This document shows positions 33,848-41,687 of a stretch of DNA of 64,000 bases, piece after piece (positions within the stretch are counted from its first letter, which is position 1; each line of letters begins with the position of its first letter). Both the position numbers and the translations under genes were made by a program. The notes below the pieces were generated by a model, which was not told the DNA's origin, searched no databases, and saw only the letters and a list, made by a program, of their open reading frames with translations. Source of the stretch: Streptomyces sp. NBC_01788 (GTDB lineage Bacteria; Actinomycetota; Actinomycetes; Streptomycetales; Streptomycetaceae); contig NZ_CP109090.1 in NCBI RefSeq assembly GCF_035917575.1, positions 6,200,001-6,264,000 of the forward strand, read 5' to 3'.

Positions 33848-34975
33848 TCAGCTCGCGGTGCAGCTGATCGAGCCGATCGGATAGTTGTTGCCCGTTGATG
33901 TGGCCGTGAATCCGAAGAAGACACTGGCGTTGGGCGGTACGGTCCGGTTGTAGTCGGCGTTCTTGACCGTGATCGTGCCGTCCCCGGCCGTGGTCAGGTT
34001 GCCGTTCCAGGCGCTGCTGATCTTGGTACCGGTGCCGGGTTTCCAGGTCACCGTCCAGCCGTTCAGCGCTGCCGTGCCGTGGTTCATCACCTCCACGGAA
34101 CCCTGGAAGCCACCGCTCCAGGCGTTCTCCACGTTGTACACGGCCATGCAGGAACCGGTCTGCGGACCGGACGGCGTCGGGGTCGGGGTCGGGGTGGGAG
34201 TGGGAGTGGGAGTGGGGGTCGGAGTGGGCGTCGGCGTCGGGGTCGGAGTCCCCGAGCCGGAGTTCCGGATGCCCGTCACCTCGCCGTGGCCGCCGTCGAA
34301 CGCGATGTCCGAGCAGGAGAAGAAGTTCTCCTGGCTGTCCGAGCGCACCCACTGGATGAAGAGCAGCGCGTTGCCCGAACGGCCGGACGGCAGCGGGAGG
34401 TTCCAGTAGTAGTGGCCGCCGTCCGTGCCCGGCGACCCCACCTGCGGCGGGTTGCTGACCGTCTGGATCAGGTCCAGGTCGGCCCAGCGCAGCTGTGACG
34501 TGGGCGTCCAGGACGGCTTGGTCAGGTAGACCCGGAAGTCACCCGGGTGCGCTGCCCAGTTGCTGTACTGGAGCTGCATCGTGGACCCGGAGGTCAGATG
34601 GGTCCTGGGCCAGTCGGCGCGGACGGCGTTGTAGGCGGAGAAGTCGTACGGCGAGCGGTCTCCCGCGCTGCACAGGGTGCCGTCCGGCACGTAACCCTGG
34701 TTCCGGCCACCGGCGTTGGAGTCGAGCACCGCGAACCAGTTGTACAGCGGCGTGGCACCGCTCTTGTTCAGGGCGTCCCGGCACGCGGGGTTCGTCGGGT
34801 CGAGGCTGCCGGTCGCCGTACGGCCGTCCACGTAACACAGATAGGTGCGCGAACCGGGCATCATCGCCACGCCGTGCGCCTCGGCGCGGCCCTGACCGAG
34901 AAGGGTCAGGCCCAGTGCCGCGAGGAGGGTGGCGAAGGCCGCCGCCACCGACAGAAGTCTGCTGCGTCGAGCCAC
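33848..34975 (-). CDS. AA10 lytic polysaccharide monooxygenase with CBM2 (CelS2-like)
   Basis: 375 residues. A signal peptide ends AEA and the mature protein begins HGVAMMPGSRTYL, so His34 is the N-terminal copper ligand; the second is His143 in SNWAAHPGDFRVYLTK. The catalytic domain runs to about 244, then a (TP)n linker, then a C-terminal CBM2. The sequence closely follows S. coelicolor CelS2 (ScLPMO10C), a C1-oxidising cellulose-active enzyme, also in QGYVPDGTLCSAGDRSPYDF-type motifs. It cleaves crystalline cellulose oxidatively outside the cell. It is encoded 33 bp behind the GH12 gene and should share its CebR-controlled promoter. Confidence 0.93.
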   Translation of the reverse strand: MARRSRLLSVAAAFATLLAALGLTLLGQGRAEAHGVAMMPGSRTYLCYVDGRTATGSLDPTNPACRDALNKSGATPLYNWFAVLDSNAGGRNQGYVPDGTLCSAGDRSPYDFSAYNAVRADWPRTHLTSGSTMQLQYSNWAAHPGDFRVYLTKPSWTPTSQLRWADLDLIQTVSNPPQVGSPGTDGGHYYWNLPLPSGRSGNALLFIQWVRSDSQENFFSCSDIAFDGGHGEVTGIRNSGSGTPTPTPTPTPTPTPTPTPTPTPTPTPSGPQTGSCMAVYNVENAWSGGFQGSVEVMNHGTAALNGWTVTWKPGTGTKISSAWNGNLTTAGDGTITVKNADYNRTVPPNASVFFGFTATSTGNNYPIGSISCTAS

Positions 34976-35008
34976 GTTCGGTCCTTCCTTTGGGGGTGGT
35001 GGTGCGTC

Positions 35009-36157
35009 TCAGGCGGTGTTGCAGGCAGTGCCGTTGAGGGTGAAGGCGCCCGGTGCGGCGAACGTGCCGCTGTAGGTGCCCTGGAAGCCGAACGTCTGGC
35101 TGCCGCCAGGCGCTATCTGCGTGTTGTGCGACAGGGCGGTCGCGGTGACGGAGCCCGAGGACGGGTTCACCGTGGCGTTCCATGCGCTGGTGACGCGCTG
35201 CCCGGAAGGCAGGGTGAAGCCGAGCTGCCAGCCGTTCACCGCCGCCGAACCGGTGTTGCGGACGGTGACGTCGGCGGTGAACCCGTCCGTCCAGACGTTC
35301 GTGGCGTACGTCACCGAACAGGCCGTCTGGCCACCGGGGTTGCCGCCCCCGCCGCCACCGTTGCCGCCGCCGTTGCCGCCCGTGCGGATCTCCGAGGAGA
35401 ACGACGTCACGGCGAGGCCGGTGCCGTTCTGCCAGGGCTCGAAGCCGGCCTGCACGCTCGTCAGGTACCAGTTGCTGGAAGCGAGTTGGCGGGAGACCGC
35501 CTGCTGGACGAAGTCCATCACGTCGAAGTTCCAGCTGCTGATCGCCGACGGGGCGACGAAGGACAGCACGTTGTTGGAACCGTTGCTGCCGGACCAAACC
35601 TGCCAGGGCCGCCCGGCGACCGTGGCCGTGCCGGTCTGCGAGCCCACCGGCTGGATCGGGCCGACCTTGTTGAACCAGACCATGATCTCGGTCCGGTTCA
35701 CGCCGTCCTTGCGGGCCGTCGGGTCCAGCCAGATGTCGTACGCGGCGTCGTAGACCGCGTCGCTGACATAGCCGTACGAGATGCTGGTGGGCGCGCTGGA
35801 GATGGTGTCCAGCCGGGCCGGGAGCGCCGTACCCGGCGAGCAGTTGGTGTAGTGGCAGCCGTTGTAGACGGACGGGTACGACTTCGGCGCACCGTTGGTG
35901 GCCACCGAGCCGTCGGCCCGGTTGATCCGGAAGCCGGAGTCCGTCACGGTGATGCACTGGGCGGCGCTGGTGCCCCAGCGGTTGTTCTGGACCACGTAGC
36001 GGCCCTGGATCGTGGTCGTTCCGTAGGCGTCGCAGATCTGGGTGTCGGCGTGCGCCGCCGGAGCGGCCGCCAGGAAGGCGGCGACCAGGGCGAGAGCGGT
36101 GAGCAGCGCGCACAGCACACCGCGCGCGGTATCGAGTCGATGGGGCAGCAGTCGCAT
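35009..36157 (-). CDS. Family 12 endoglucanase with CBM2 (CelB-like)
   Basis: 382 residues. Signal peptide with cleavage after AAPAAHA (about residue 37). The GH12 domain (about 38-255) has its two catalytic Glu in NRTEIMVWFNK (Glu157, nucleophile) and QAGFEPWQNGTG (Glu239, acid/base). A Gly/Asn-rich linker leads to a CBM2 (about 280-382) with end cysteines. It cuts beta-1,4-glucan chains internally. ATG 36157 is chosen because the signal peptide begins there. First gene of a two-gene cellulolytic operon with the LPMO, under a perfect CebR box. Confidence 0.92.
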   Translation of the reverse strand: MRLLPHRLDTARGVLCALLTALALVAAFLAAAPAAHADTQICDAYGTTTIQGRYVVQNNRWGTSAAQCITVTDSGFRINRADGSVATNGAPKSYPSVYNGCHYTNCSPGTALPARLDTISSAPTSISYGYVSDAVYDAAYDIWLDPTARKDGVNRTEIMVWFNKVGPIQPVGSQTGTATVAGRPWQVWSGSNGSNNVLSFVAPSAISSWNFDVMDFVQQAVSRQLASSNWYLTSVQAGFEPWQNGTGLAVTSFSSEIRTGGNGGGNGGGGGGNPGGQTACSVTYATNVWTDGFTADVTVRNTGSAAVNGWQLGFTLPSGQRVTSAWNATVNPSSGSVTATALSHNTQIAPGGSQTFGFQGTYSGTFAAPGAFTLNGTACNTA

Positions 36158-36219
36158 AGGGGGGCCTCTTCGAGGGGCGACGTCATAGGGGAGGAGGAGT
36201 GCTCCCGTTCGCGCTTCTG

Positions 36220-36233
36220 TGGGAGCGCTCCCA
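36220..36233. promoter_or_regulatory. CebR operator (perfect palindrome)
   Basis: TGGGAGCGCTCCCA is identical to the 14-bp consensus bound by the cellobiose/cellotriose-responsive repressor CebR in Streptomyces. It lies 63 bp before the GH12 start. Cello-oligosaccharides would release CebR and turn on the endoglucanase and LPMO. The cebR gene itself is not in the window. Confidence 0.92.
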
Positions 36234-36485
36234 TCGTTTAGAACCGGACTATAGAAGCGATACATGTCCCTGACAAGGCTGTGGGCGAGACAAAAAGAGG
36301 GTGCGGGAGCGGGCTGTTTCAGCCCTCCACGCCCGTGCGGCCGGCCCCCCAGCGCCTCCGCGAGGCGGTCCGCGAACGCCTGTGCTGGCGCCCCGACAGG
36401 CAACGTCTGGCGCGTTGCGACGCCCGCGTACTGACCAGAGAGGTTGGTTGAGTTCGCCCTCATGTCACGGACCGGAGATCCTCGC

Positions 36486-36516
36486 TTGACCTGAACCGAG
36501 GTCCAGGTTCGAGGCT
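36486..36516 (+). promoter_or_regulatory. MerR-type promoter with 19-bp spacer
   Basis: TTGACC (36486-36491), 19 bp, then GAGGCT (36511-36516). The spacer holds the dyad CCTGAACC-N8-GGTTCGAGG (36490-36514). An over-long spacer with a central dyad is the hallmark of promoters untwisted by MerR-family activators. The -10 ends 6 nt before ATG 36523, so the transcript should be leaderless and the fusion regulator is likely autoregulated. Confidence 0.75.
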
Positions 36517-36522
36517 TGCACC

Positions 36523-37701
36523 ATGAGTGGAAAAGAAGAGGGGTTCGGCATCGGGGAGGTCGCCGCGCGTACTGGCCTTGAACCCGACACGCTGCGGTAC
36601 TTCGAGCGACAGGGGATCCTGCCTGCCCCTCGGCGTGACGCTGCTGGGCGCCGTCAGTACGTCGCTGCCGATGTCGACCTGATCCGCATGCTGGTTCACT
36701 TGCGCGAGACAGGGATGCCCCTGGCCGACATCGCGCAGTTCACCGCCGCCGACGCCGAAGTCATCGACCCGTCGCGGTTGCGGCTGGAGCTGCTCACGGC
36801 GCATCGCCGTCGCGTCGAGGATCGCCGAGACGCGCTGGATCGTGCCCTCGAGGTGATCACCCGCAAGATCGCGGACTACACCGATCAGACAACCAACTCG
36901 CCGGAAGTTCTCGAGAGACCCGACACGACGATCGCCTACAGCGTCCAGGGGGAGGGACCACTGCTCTTCCTCGTCGGCGCGCCGGCAGGGCGAGGCGGGT
37001 TCGCCGCTCTCGCGGACGAGCTTGCGGGGCAGTTCACCGTCGTCACCCATGATCCTCGCGGTATCGGTGCCAGTCGCATGACGCGTGGAATGGCTGCGCC
37101 TACGCCTGAAGTCCTCGCTGAAGACCTTGCTGCGCTGGTCGACACGTTCACCGGAGCGCCGGCAATCTTCGTCGGCACGAGCGGTGGGGCCGTGACCCTT
37201 CTCGAGCTGGTCAAGCAGCATCCCGACCTCGTTGGGTCGGCCGTGCTGCACGAGCCGCCCCTGATCACTCTCCTGGACGATGCCGCTCTCGCGGATCGCG
37301 CTGCGTCGGCGTTCGCTGTCGCGACAACTGATCCTCAGCGAGCCGTGCAGGAGTTCTTCGACCTGAGCGGCGCCGCCCACCACACCGGCCCGGATCAGGT
37401 GCCTCCCACGCATGTCGCGTTGCCGGAGCTGCCGGCTGAAGAACTCGACAAGAACCGCTATTTCCTGGGTCAGATGGCTGGCCCCACCGTCTTCTACGTG
37501 CCCGACATCGAGGGCCTACGTCGAGCCAGGCTGACCGTGTGCGCTGGCTCGCTGAGCCATCACCAGATGGCGCGTCAGGCGGCCCATGCCTTGGCCGCTC
37601 TGCTGCGTCAGCCCCTGATCGACATGCCCGGCAGCCACGTGGCCGCAAGCGCGGACCCGGCAGAGTTCGCTCGCGCTCTCGTGCCGCTGCTCGACCTCTG
37701 A
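36523..37701 (+). CDS. MerR-family regulator fused to an alpha/beta hydrolase
   Basis: 392 residues. Residues 8-75 are a MerR winged helix (FGIGEVAARTGLEPDTLRYFERQGILP, then VDLIRMLVHLRETGMPLADIAQF), followed by a long dimerisation helix to about 125. Residues 132-392 are a complete alpha/beta hydrolase: oxyanion-side VGAPAGRGGF, HDPRGIGAS, nucleophile Ser220 in VGTSGGAV, and His372 in MPGSHVA. The hydrolase half could be a ligand-sensing domain or a working enzyme; the triad looks intact apart from an unassigned acid. Similar fusions exist in actinobacteria but no ligand is known to me. The MerR-type promoter overlaps its own start region. Confidence 0.88.
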   Translation: MSGKEEGFGIGEVAARTGLEPDTLRYFERQGILPAPRRDAAGRRQYVAADVDLIRMLVHLRETGMPLADIAQFTAADAEVIDPSRLRLELLTAHRRRVEDRRDALDRALEVITRKIADYTDQTTNSPEVLERPDTTIAYSVQGEGPLLFLVGAPAGRGGFAALADELAGQFTVVTHDPRGIGASRMTRGMAAPTPEVLAEDLAALVDTFTGAPAIFVGTSGGAVTLLELVKQHPDLVGSAVLHEPPLITLLDDAALADRAASAFAVATTDPQRAVQEFFDLSGAAHHTGPDQVPPTHVALPELPAEELDKNRYFLGQMAGPTVFYVPDIEGLRRARLTVCAGSLSHHQMARQAAHALAALLRQPLIDMPGSHVAASADPAEFARALVPLLDL

Positions 37702-37765
37702 GTGCACGTCCCCGCACGACCATTCGGTCGTCCTGCACTCGAACGAGCGGTGCAGGTGCCGGTTC

Positions 37766-38044
37766 AGCAGCGCAGCAGGTCCTGGAGTGTGTCCAGGACC
37801 TGGTGGTCGGTCAGACCGGCGTGTGCGCTTTTGGGTCGAGCCGCTGGAGGGTGAGGAAGGCCTGGGCGGCGGTGGCGAGGGTGACGTGGTGGTGCCAGCC
37901 GCGCCAGGTGCGGACTTCGAAGTGGTCCAGGCCCAGGCCGTGCTTGAGTTCGCGGTAGTCGTGCTCGATCCGCCGGCGCATCTTCGCCCACCGCACCAGG
38001 TCGGCGACCGGGGTGGCGGCAGGCAGGTTGGTCATCCAATAGCC
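37766..38044 (-). pseudogene. IS701-family transposase C-terminal remnant
   Basis: The frame reads GYWMTNLPAATPVADLVRWAK, RIEHDYRELKHGLGLDHFE and RGWHHHVTLATAAQAFLTLQR, the conserved end of IS701 transposases. Near 37811 the frame ends, while LTDHQVLDTLQDLLRC continues in the next frame, so a frameshift is present. Only about 90 codons remain and the left part is gone at about 38044. Confidence 0.75.
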
Positions 38045-38114
38045 GGCTCGCCGACGCCGCTCGTGATCGTGCGCGTCTTGGCGGCTACCAGGCGGGGGTG
38101 CCGGGCCGGATGGT

Positions 38115-38567
38115 GTGGGGGCGCAGCTGCCAATGCCCGTCCCGGAGATCGTGCGGCGTCACGGGCGCGACGGCCTTCGCGAGCTCCTCAGACCACGGCT
38201 TCGGCTGGCCGAGACGGGGTTCCACGTCGTGGCCACCAAGGGGTTCGACTCGACGACCGATCTCGGAGCGATCGAGAGGATCTTGACCGGGGTCGACTTC
38301 GACGAGTTCCTGGCACGGCCTCGGACCTCCCACGTCGTCGCCGAACGCGGCGGAGGCGAGCGTCTGGTGCTCACTATCAGCGATGAGCTGCAAGACGTCC
38401 TTGCAAAGGTGGGGGCCGCTGAATTGACTGCGGCGGCGCGGCGTTGGGTCGAAGAGCAGGGGTCTGGCGACACCGACGTGCTCGGGGGCCTGCTGCATGA
38501 GTTGGCGGAACTCGCCTGCGGGGCTCAGCGGCGCAGGGAACGGCTGTACTGCTGGATCTGTGTCTGA
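38115..38567 (+). CDS. Hypothetical protein
   Basis: 150 residues from GTG 38115 (ATG 38132 is an alternative start only if the frame were different; GTG is the in-frame choice). The protein begins PVPEIVRRHGRDGLRELL and has RTSHVVAERGGGERLVLTISDELQDVL, then ends CGAQRRRERLYCWICV. The helical make-up and the LYCW end resemble small Streptomyces proteins of unknown role. Lower GC at third positions than its flanks suggests acquisition. It abuts the IS701 remnant upstream, so the N-terminus may be altered. Confidence 0.55.
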   Translation: MGAQLPMPVPEIVRRHGRDGLRELLRPRLRLAETGFHVVATKGFDSTTDLGAIERILTGVDFDEFLARPRTSHVVAERGGGERLVLTISDELQDVLAKVGAAELTAAARRWVEEQGSGDTDVLGGLLHELAELACGAQRRRERLYCWICV

Positions 38568-38947
38568 TCTGCCCGAGTTCCGCACTACCCCAGAGGACAG
38601 ACGTCGGCATGCTGGGTGGGAACGTCTCTCCAAAGGAGCTACCCCCCAGAGCCGATAGCAGCCCCATCACCAGTCCCGGTTCCGCCACTCCTAAGTGGGG
38701 ATGCGGCCTTCGGTGACATCACAGCAGCGCTCGGCCCAGGCGGAGGTGACCAACACCGGCCTGTCAGAACAACGTCACCGGCGCGCTGGGCGCGGAGGAC
38801 GACTCCGAGCGCCTCGGAACCCGGGTCCGCATGCTGGGAGTACCGCAGGTCGTGACCGTTCGTGGACGTGTACTCGGCGAAGGCGTCTTCGAGGTCTTAG
38901 AGTCGTCGGCGCCGTATTGACGTGATCGCGGGAAGGGGCTGTTTGAC
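38568..38947. other. 380-bp gap with a coding-like fragment
   Basis: No full gene. From 38774 to TGA 38920 one plus-strand frame reads LGAEDDSERLGTRVRMLGVP and RGRVLGEGVFEVLE with good codon bias but no start, so it looks like the tail of a lost gene. The last 25 bp contain the AAGGGG ribosome site of the next gene. Confidence 0.5.
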
Positions 38948-39511
38948 GTGTGGCCAGACGCTTGGGCTGTGGTGGCCGATTCCGACCGAGAGCAGTGGGA
39001 CTACGCGCCGCTGGAGCGCGTCGGCCCGCTGCGGTTCGGCATGAACCTGGAGGAGTCGATCAGCGTGATGCTGACGTGCGGCTTCACGTCCGACACTGTT
39101 TCAGAGCTCGGCAAGTACGGCCCGTTCAAGCAGTTGTGCACGAGATTCCGCGCGGTGGATGCCCCGTTCTACCGCGCTGACGTAGTGGCCTACTACGTCG
39201 GCTCGATGGGATTGACCTGCATCGCGATCGACGCCCTGACCGGCCCCCAGGTCACGTTGGAGGGGATACGACTGGTCGGCCGCCCTCCTTCCGAGCTTTC
39301 GGATGAGCTCACCGCCTACCTGGAGAGCACTGACAGAAAAGTTGAGATCACACCCGGCGGCGACATCGGCTCCCAGGACCTGGGCATCATGCCGCGCGCG
39401 CAGCGAGCCGGTGGTGTGCTGCTCACGCGGCTGGTTTTCGGTAGGCCCAACGACTGGGCCAACACCATGAGCGACTGCATTCCGGCCGACGAAATGCTCG
39501 GACACTACTGA
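38948..39511 (+). CDS. Hypothetical protein
   Basis: 187 residues from GTG 38948, with AAGGGG 9 nt upstream. The body begins DYAPLERVGPLRFGM and continues with beta-rich stretches (FYRADVVAYYVGSMGLTCIAI, VTLEGIRLVGRPPSEL). There is no signal peptide or membrane helix. The pattern of a short globular protein inside an IS-rich stretch recalls immunity or cargo genes, but I cannot name a family. The next feature is an IS5 remnant 40 bp downstream. Confidence 0.6.
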   Translation: MWPDAWAVVADSDREQWDYAPLERVGPLRFGMNLEESISVMLTCGFTSDTVSELGKYGPFKQLCTRFRAVDAPFYRADVVAYYVGSMGLTCIAIDALTGPQVTLEGIRLVGRPPSELSDELTAYLESTDRKVEITPGGDIGSQDLGIMPRAQRAGGVLLTRLVFGRPNDWANTMSDCIPADEMLGHY

Positions 39512-39551
39512 GCTCATCCCGTGCACGGGCCGGGAGCATGCGGGCTGCCGC

Positions 39552-40110
39552 TCAGGGCCTGAGCCAGAGGCGGATCGACGCGGCGGTCACGGTACCGCTG
39601 TAGACGAAAGCCCTCTTGTCGTAGCGCGTGGCCACGGCCCGAAAGTGCGTGAGCCGGTTGATTGTGCGCTCGACTTCGTTGCGGCGCTGGTACCTCTCCT
39701 TGTCGAAGCCCACGGGCCGGCCGCCGTTGCTGCCGCGGCGCTGGCGGTTGGCACGCTGGCCCTTCGGCTCAGGGATGGTGTGCTTGATCCGGCGTCGACG
39801 CAGGTGGCGACGGTTACGGCGCGAGCTGTATGCCTTGTCACCACCCGGATCCGGTCGGTCGCGGACTTCGAGATGCCGAACAGCGGGGCGAGCTGTCGCA
39901 GTGTCCGGTCGGTGCGCCAGTAGGCAGCCACCAGCAGGACTCGGTCCTCGAATGGCAGCGACCACGGACGTTTGCGCCCCCGTTGTCTGCGCCCTCGCGG
40001 CGCAGGTTTGTGATCAACCTGCGGAACGCCTGCGGGCTCAGTCCGGTGAACGGAGGTATCCGGGACGGTTTCGACGTCGTGATCACACCAGCCACTGCGA
40101 GATCGTCTCA
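39552..40110 (-). pseudogene. IS5-family (IS427-group) transposase remnant
   Basis: Pieces in three frames: the N-terminal PSRIPPFTGLSPQAFRRLITNL (about 40070 leftward), then SLPFEDRVLLVAAYWRTDRTL and PLFGISKSATDRI in another frame, and the C-terminal GDKAYSSRRNRRHLRRRRIKH and RYQRRNEVERTINRLTHFRA to stop 39552. The DDE Glu-containing C-terminus (NEVERTINRL) is present but the central catalytic region between SATDRI and GDKAYSS is deleted. A dead copy. Confidence 0.8.
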
Positions 40111-40177
40111 TCTTGATCGACGTTGGGATCGCCGGCCGGCCGCTGGGACACAACCCGGTGGCTCAGGTGGGCCCGGC

Positions 40178-40612
40178 ATGGGAACCTCACGATTCATGGC
40201 CACTGGAACCGAGGTAGGTGAACTGCTGCACCAGTGGCTGGGCTGGCGGACGGCGTTCACGGTCGCTGACAGGGTGGACGCATGGGCCGCCCTGGTGAGC
40301 GTCATCGAGCGCGGCTACGAGGACTTCATTTCCGAGTACACCAACGACCTCTACTGCCGAAACTGGCTCCACGAGGCATGGATCCTGCTGGACGATCACA
40401 TCGTTCAGATCTGGACCCCGTAGATCAAAGCCCTCGATGATCGCTACAAGGTCGCGACCATCGACGACGACGGCCAAGCACTCGGCCAGTTCCACAGGCT
40501 GCCGGGTTCCGACCTGTGGTGGTGGCGTCGGCACCCACGCGTCCTCACCGGAGACCTTGGCCGCGCGCTTCGTTCGGCCGGCGCCATCGGCACCGATCCG
40601 GACGCAGCATGA
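40178..40612 (+). pseudogene. Hypothetical gene interrupted by an in-frame TAG
   Basis: From ATG 40178 the frame reads ELLHQWLGWRTAFTVADRVD and YEDFISEYTNDLYCRNWLHE, reaching WTP then TAG at 40421-40423. The same frame continues without further stops as IKALDDRYKVATIDDDGQAL and WWWRRHPRVLTGDLGRALRS to TGA 40610. Both halves look like one protein of about 143 residues with continuous codon bias, so the TAG is a recent nonsense mutation (from CAG or CGG-like codon), or is read through. The function is unknown. Confidence 0.7.
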
Positions 40613-40683
40613 CCTCAGCCTCAGGTCGGATTACGGGGCAAGCCATAGCTAAGGGTTGTCCCGCTTCTGATGTTGGTACGAAG

Positions 40684-40714
40684 GTGGTCCCCAGGACTGG
40701 ATCCTGGGGACCAC
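40684..40714. terminator. Strong isolated hairpin
   Basis: Perfect 13-bp arms GTGGTCCCCAGGA and TCCTGGGGACCAC with a 5-nt loop CTGGA. It lies 70 bp past the interrupted gene and 150 bp before the VOC gene, in the right place for a terminator. The nearby AGGGTTGTCCCGC stretch looks like an IS end, so an element boundary is the alternative. Confidence 0.55.
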
Positions 40715-40862
40715 TGGTGTGCTCCGCCGCCACGGTCCCATCGGCGCGGACTGTCCGGTTTGATCACTTGGCGCCCGACGTAGCTCAGGGCGCGACGGGT
40801 GGGAGCGGATCCACCCAGGAAATGAGCGGCAGAGTCCCAAGTCCCCTTGCTACGGTGCTCCG

Positions 40863-41297
40863 ATGTCAGCGATCAAGAAGTTCCAAGTCACCTTTGACTG
40901 CGCAGAACCTGAGCGTCTCGCTCGTTTCTGGTGCGAGGTGTTGGGGTATGTCGTACCGCCACCACCGGAGGGATTTGCCACTTGGGATGATTTCAAGGGT
41001 TCGCAACCACCTGAGCAGCGGGATTCATGGTTCGCCTGCATAGATCCCTCAGGTGTGGGCCCGCGACTGTACTTCCAGCGCGTTCCCGAAGGCAAGATCG
41101 TTAAGAATCGGGTGCATCTCGACGTCCGGGTCGGCACCGGGCTCGTCGGGGACGAGCGCCTCGCTGCGCTCGAAGCTGAGTGCGCACGACTGGTTGCGCT
41201 CGGTGCGACCCACGTGCAAACGCTGTACGCCGATGAGGAAAACGAGTCGTGCATCCCGATGCTGGACATCGAGGGCAACGAATTCTGTATCGACTGA
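40863..41297 (+). CDS. VOC-family (glyoxalase-like) protein
   Basis: 144 residues. It opens FQVTFDCAEPERLARFWCEVLGY, the standard first beta-alpha unit of VOC modules, and has KNRVHLDVRVG with a potential metal His, and PMLDIEGNEFCID at the end. Single-module VOC proteins act as dimers in resistance or isomerase chemistry; the substrate is unknown. Start ATG 40863. Codon bias is milder than in flanking core genes. The 41298-41441 stretch after it has no gene, only a minus-strand fragment ending LLGIARLHNLALTG that looks transposase-like. Confidence 0.75.
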   Translation: MSAIKKFQVTFDCAEPERLARFWCEVLGYVVPPPPEGFATWDDFKGSQPPEQRDSWFACIDPSGVGPRLYFQRVPEGKIVKNRVHLDVRVGTGLVGDERLAALEAECARLVALGATHVQTLYADEENESCIPMLDIEGNEFCID

Positions 41298-41441
41298 GCA
41301 TATGGGGCGGCAGTCATCCCGTGAGGGCGAGGTTGTGCAGCCGGGCGATGCCGAGCAGGCCGGTATCCCGGCAGCCGCCGTCCGGCCTCATCGAGGAAGA
41401 CGAGCAGCACGGGCCCGTTGCCGGACACGTCGAAGCAGAGG

Positions 41442-41687
41442 TCACTCGTGCGCGGCGAAGTCTATGAACTCCGACCAGACGGTGGGGGAGAGGGCGAGCT
41501 GAGGGCCGCTGGTGTTCTTGGAGTCACGGACGTGGATGGCGGTGGGGCAGGTGGCCACCTCGACGCAGTCGCCGGAGTCGTCACCGCTGTACGTGGACTT
41601 GCGCCAGGCGAGGGCTACTTCGACGCAGTCGCCGTCGGTGCCGCTGCTGTAGCTGCTCTTGAACCAGGACAGTTCATCGGTGCTCAT
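41442..41687 (-). CDS. DUF397 protein with a doubled motif
   Basis: 81 residues. DUF397 proteins carry W-x-KSSYS-x-x-x-GDCVEVA; here it occurs twice, as WFKSSYSSGTDGDCVEVA and WRKSTYSGDDSGDCVEVA, before the usual VRDSKNTSGPQLALSPTVW end. The start overlaps the stop of the XRE gene by ATGA. In S. coelicolor such DUF397/XRE pairs (SCO4441/4442, Scr1/Scr2) have been described as toxin-antitoxin-like; the DUF397 member acts as the neutralising partner there. That role here is inference. Confidence 0.85.
   Translation of the reverse strand: MSTDELSWFKSSYSSGTDGDCVEVALAWRKSTYSGDDSGDCVEVATCPTAIHVRDSKNTSGPQLALSPTVWSEFIDFAAHE

Noticed and set aside
34180..34250. Dense TPTP/GVGV repeat as a possible CRISPR or minisatellite
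   Set aside because: It is the codon-level repeat of the Thr-Pro linker between the LPMO domain and its CBM2.
36234..36480. Possible extra gene between the CebR box and the MerR-type promoter
   Set aside because: Open frames here are extensions of the GH12 frame and its mirror with no start or domain; the region is best read as divergent promoters.
41298..41441. Possible transposase tail LLGIARLHNLALTG on the minus strand
   Set aside because: Too short and without a clear family; mentioned only as context for the VOC gene.
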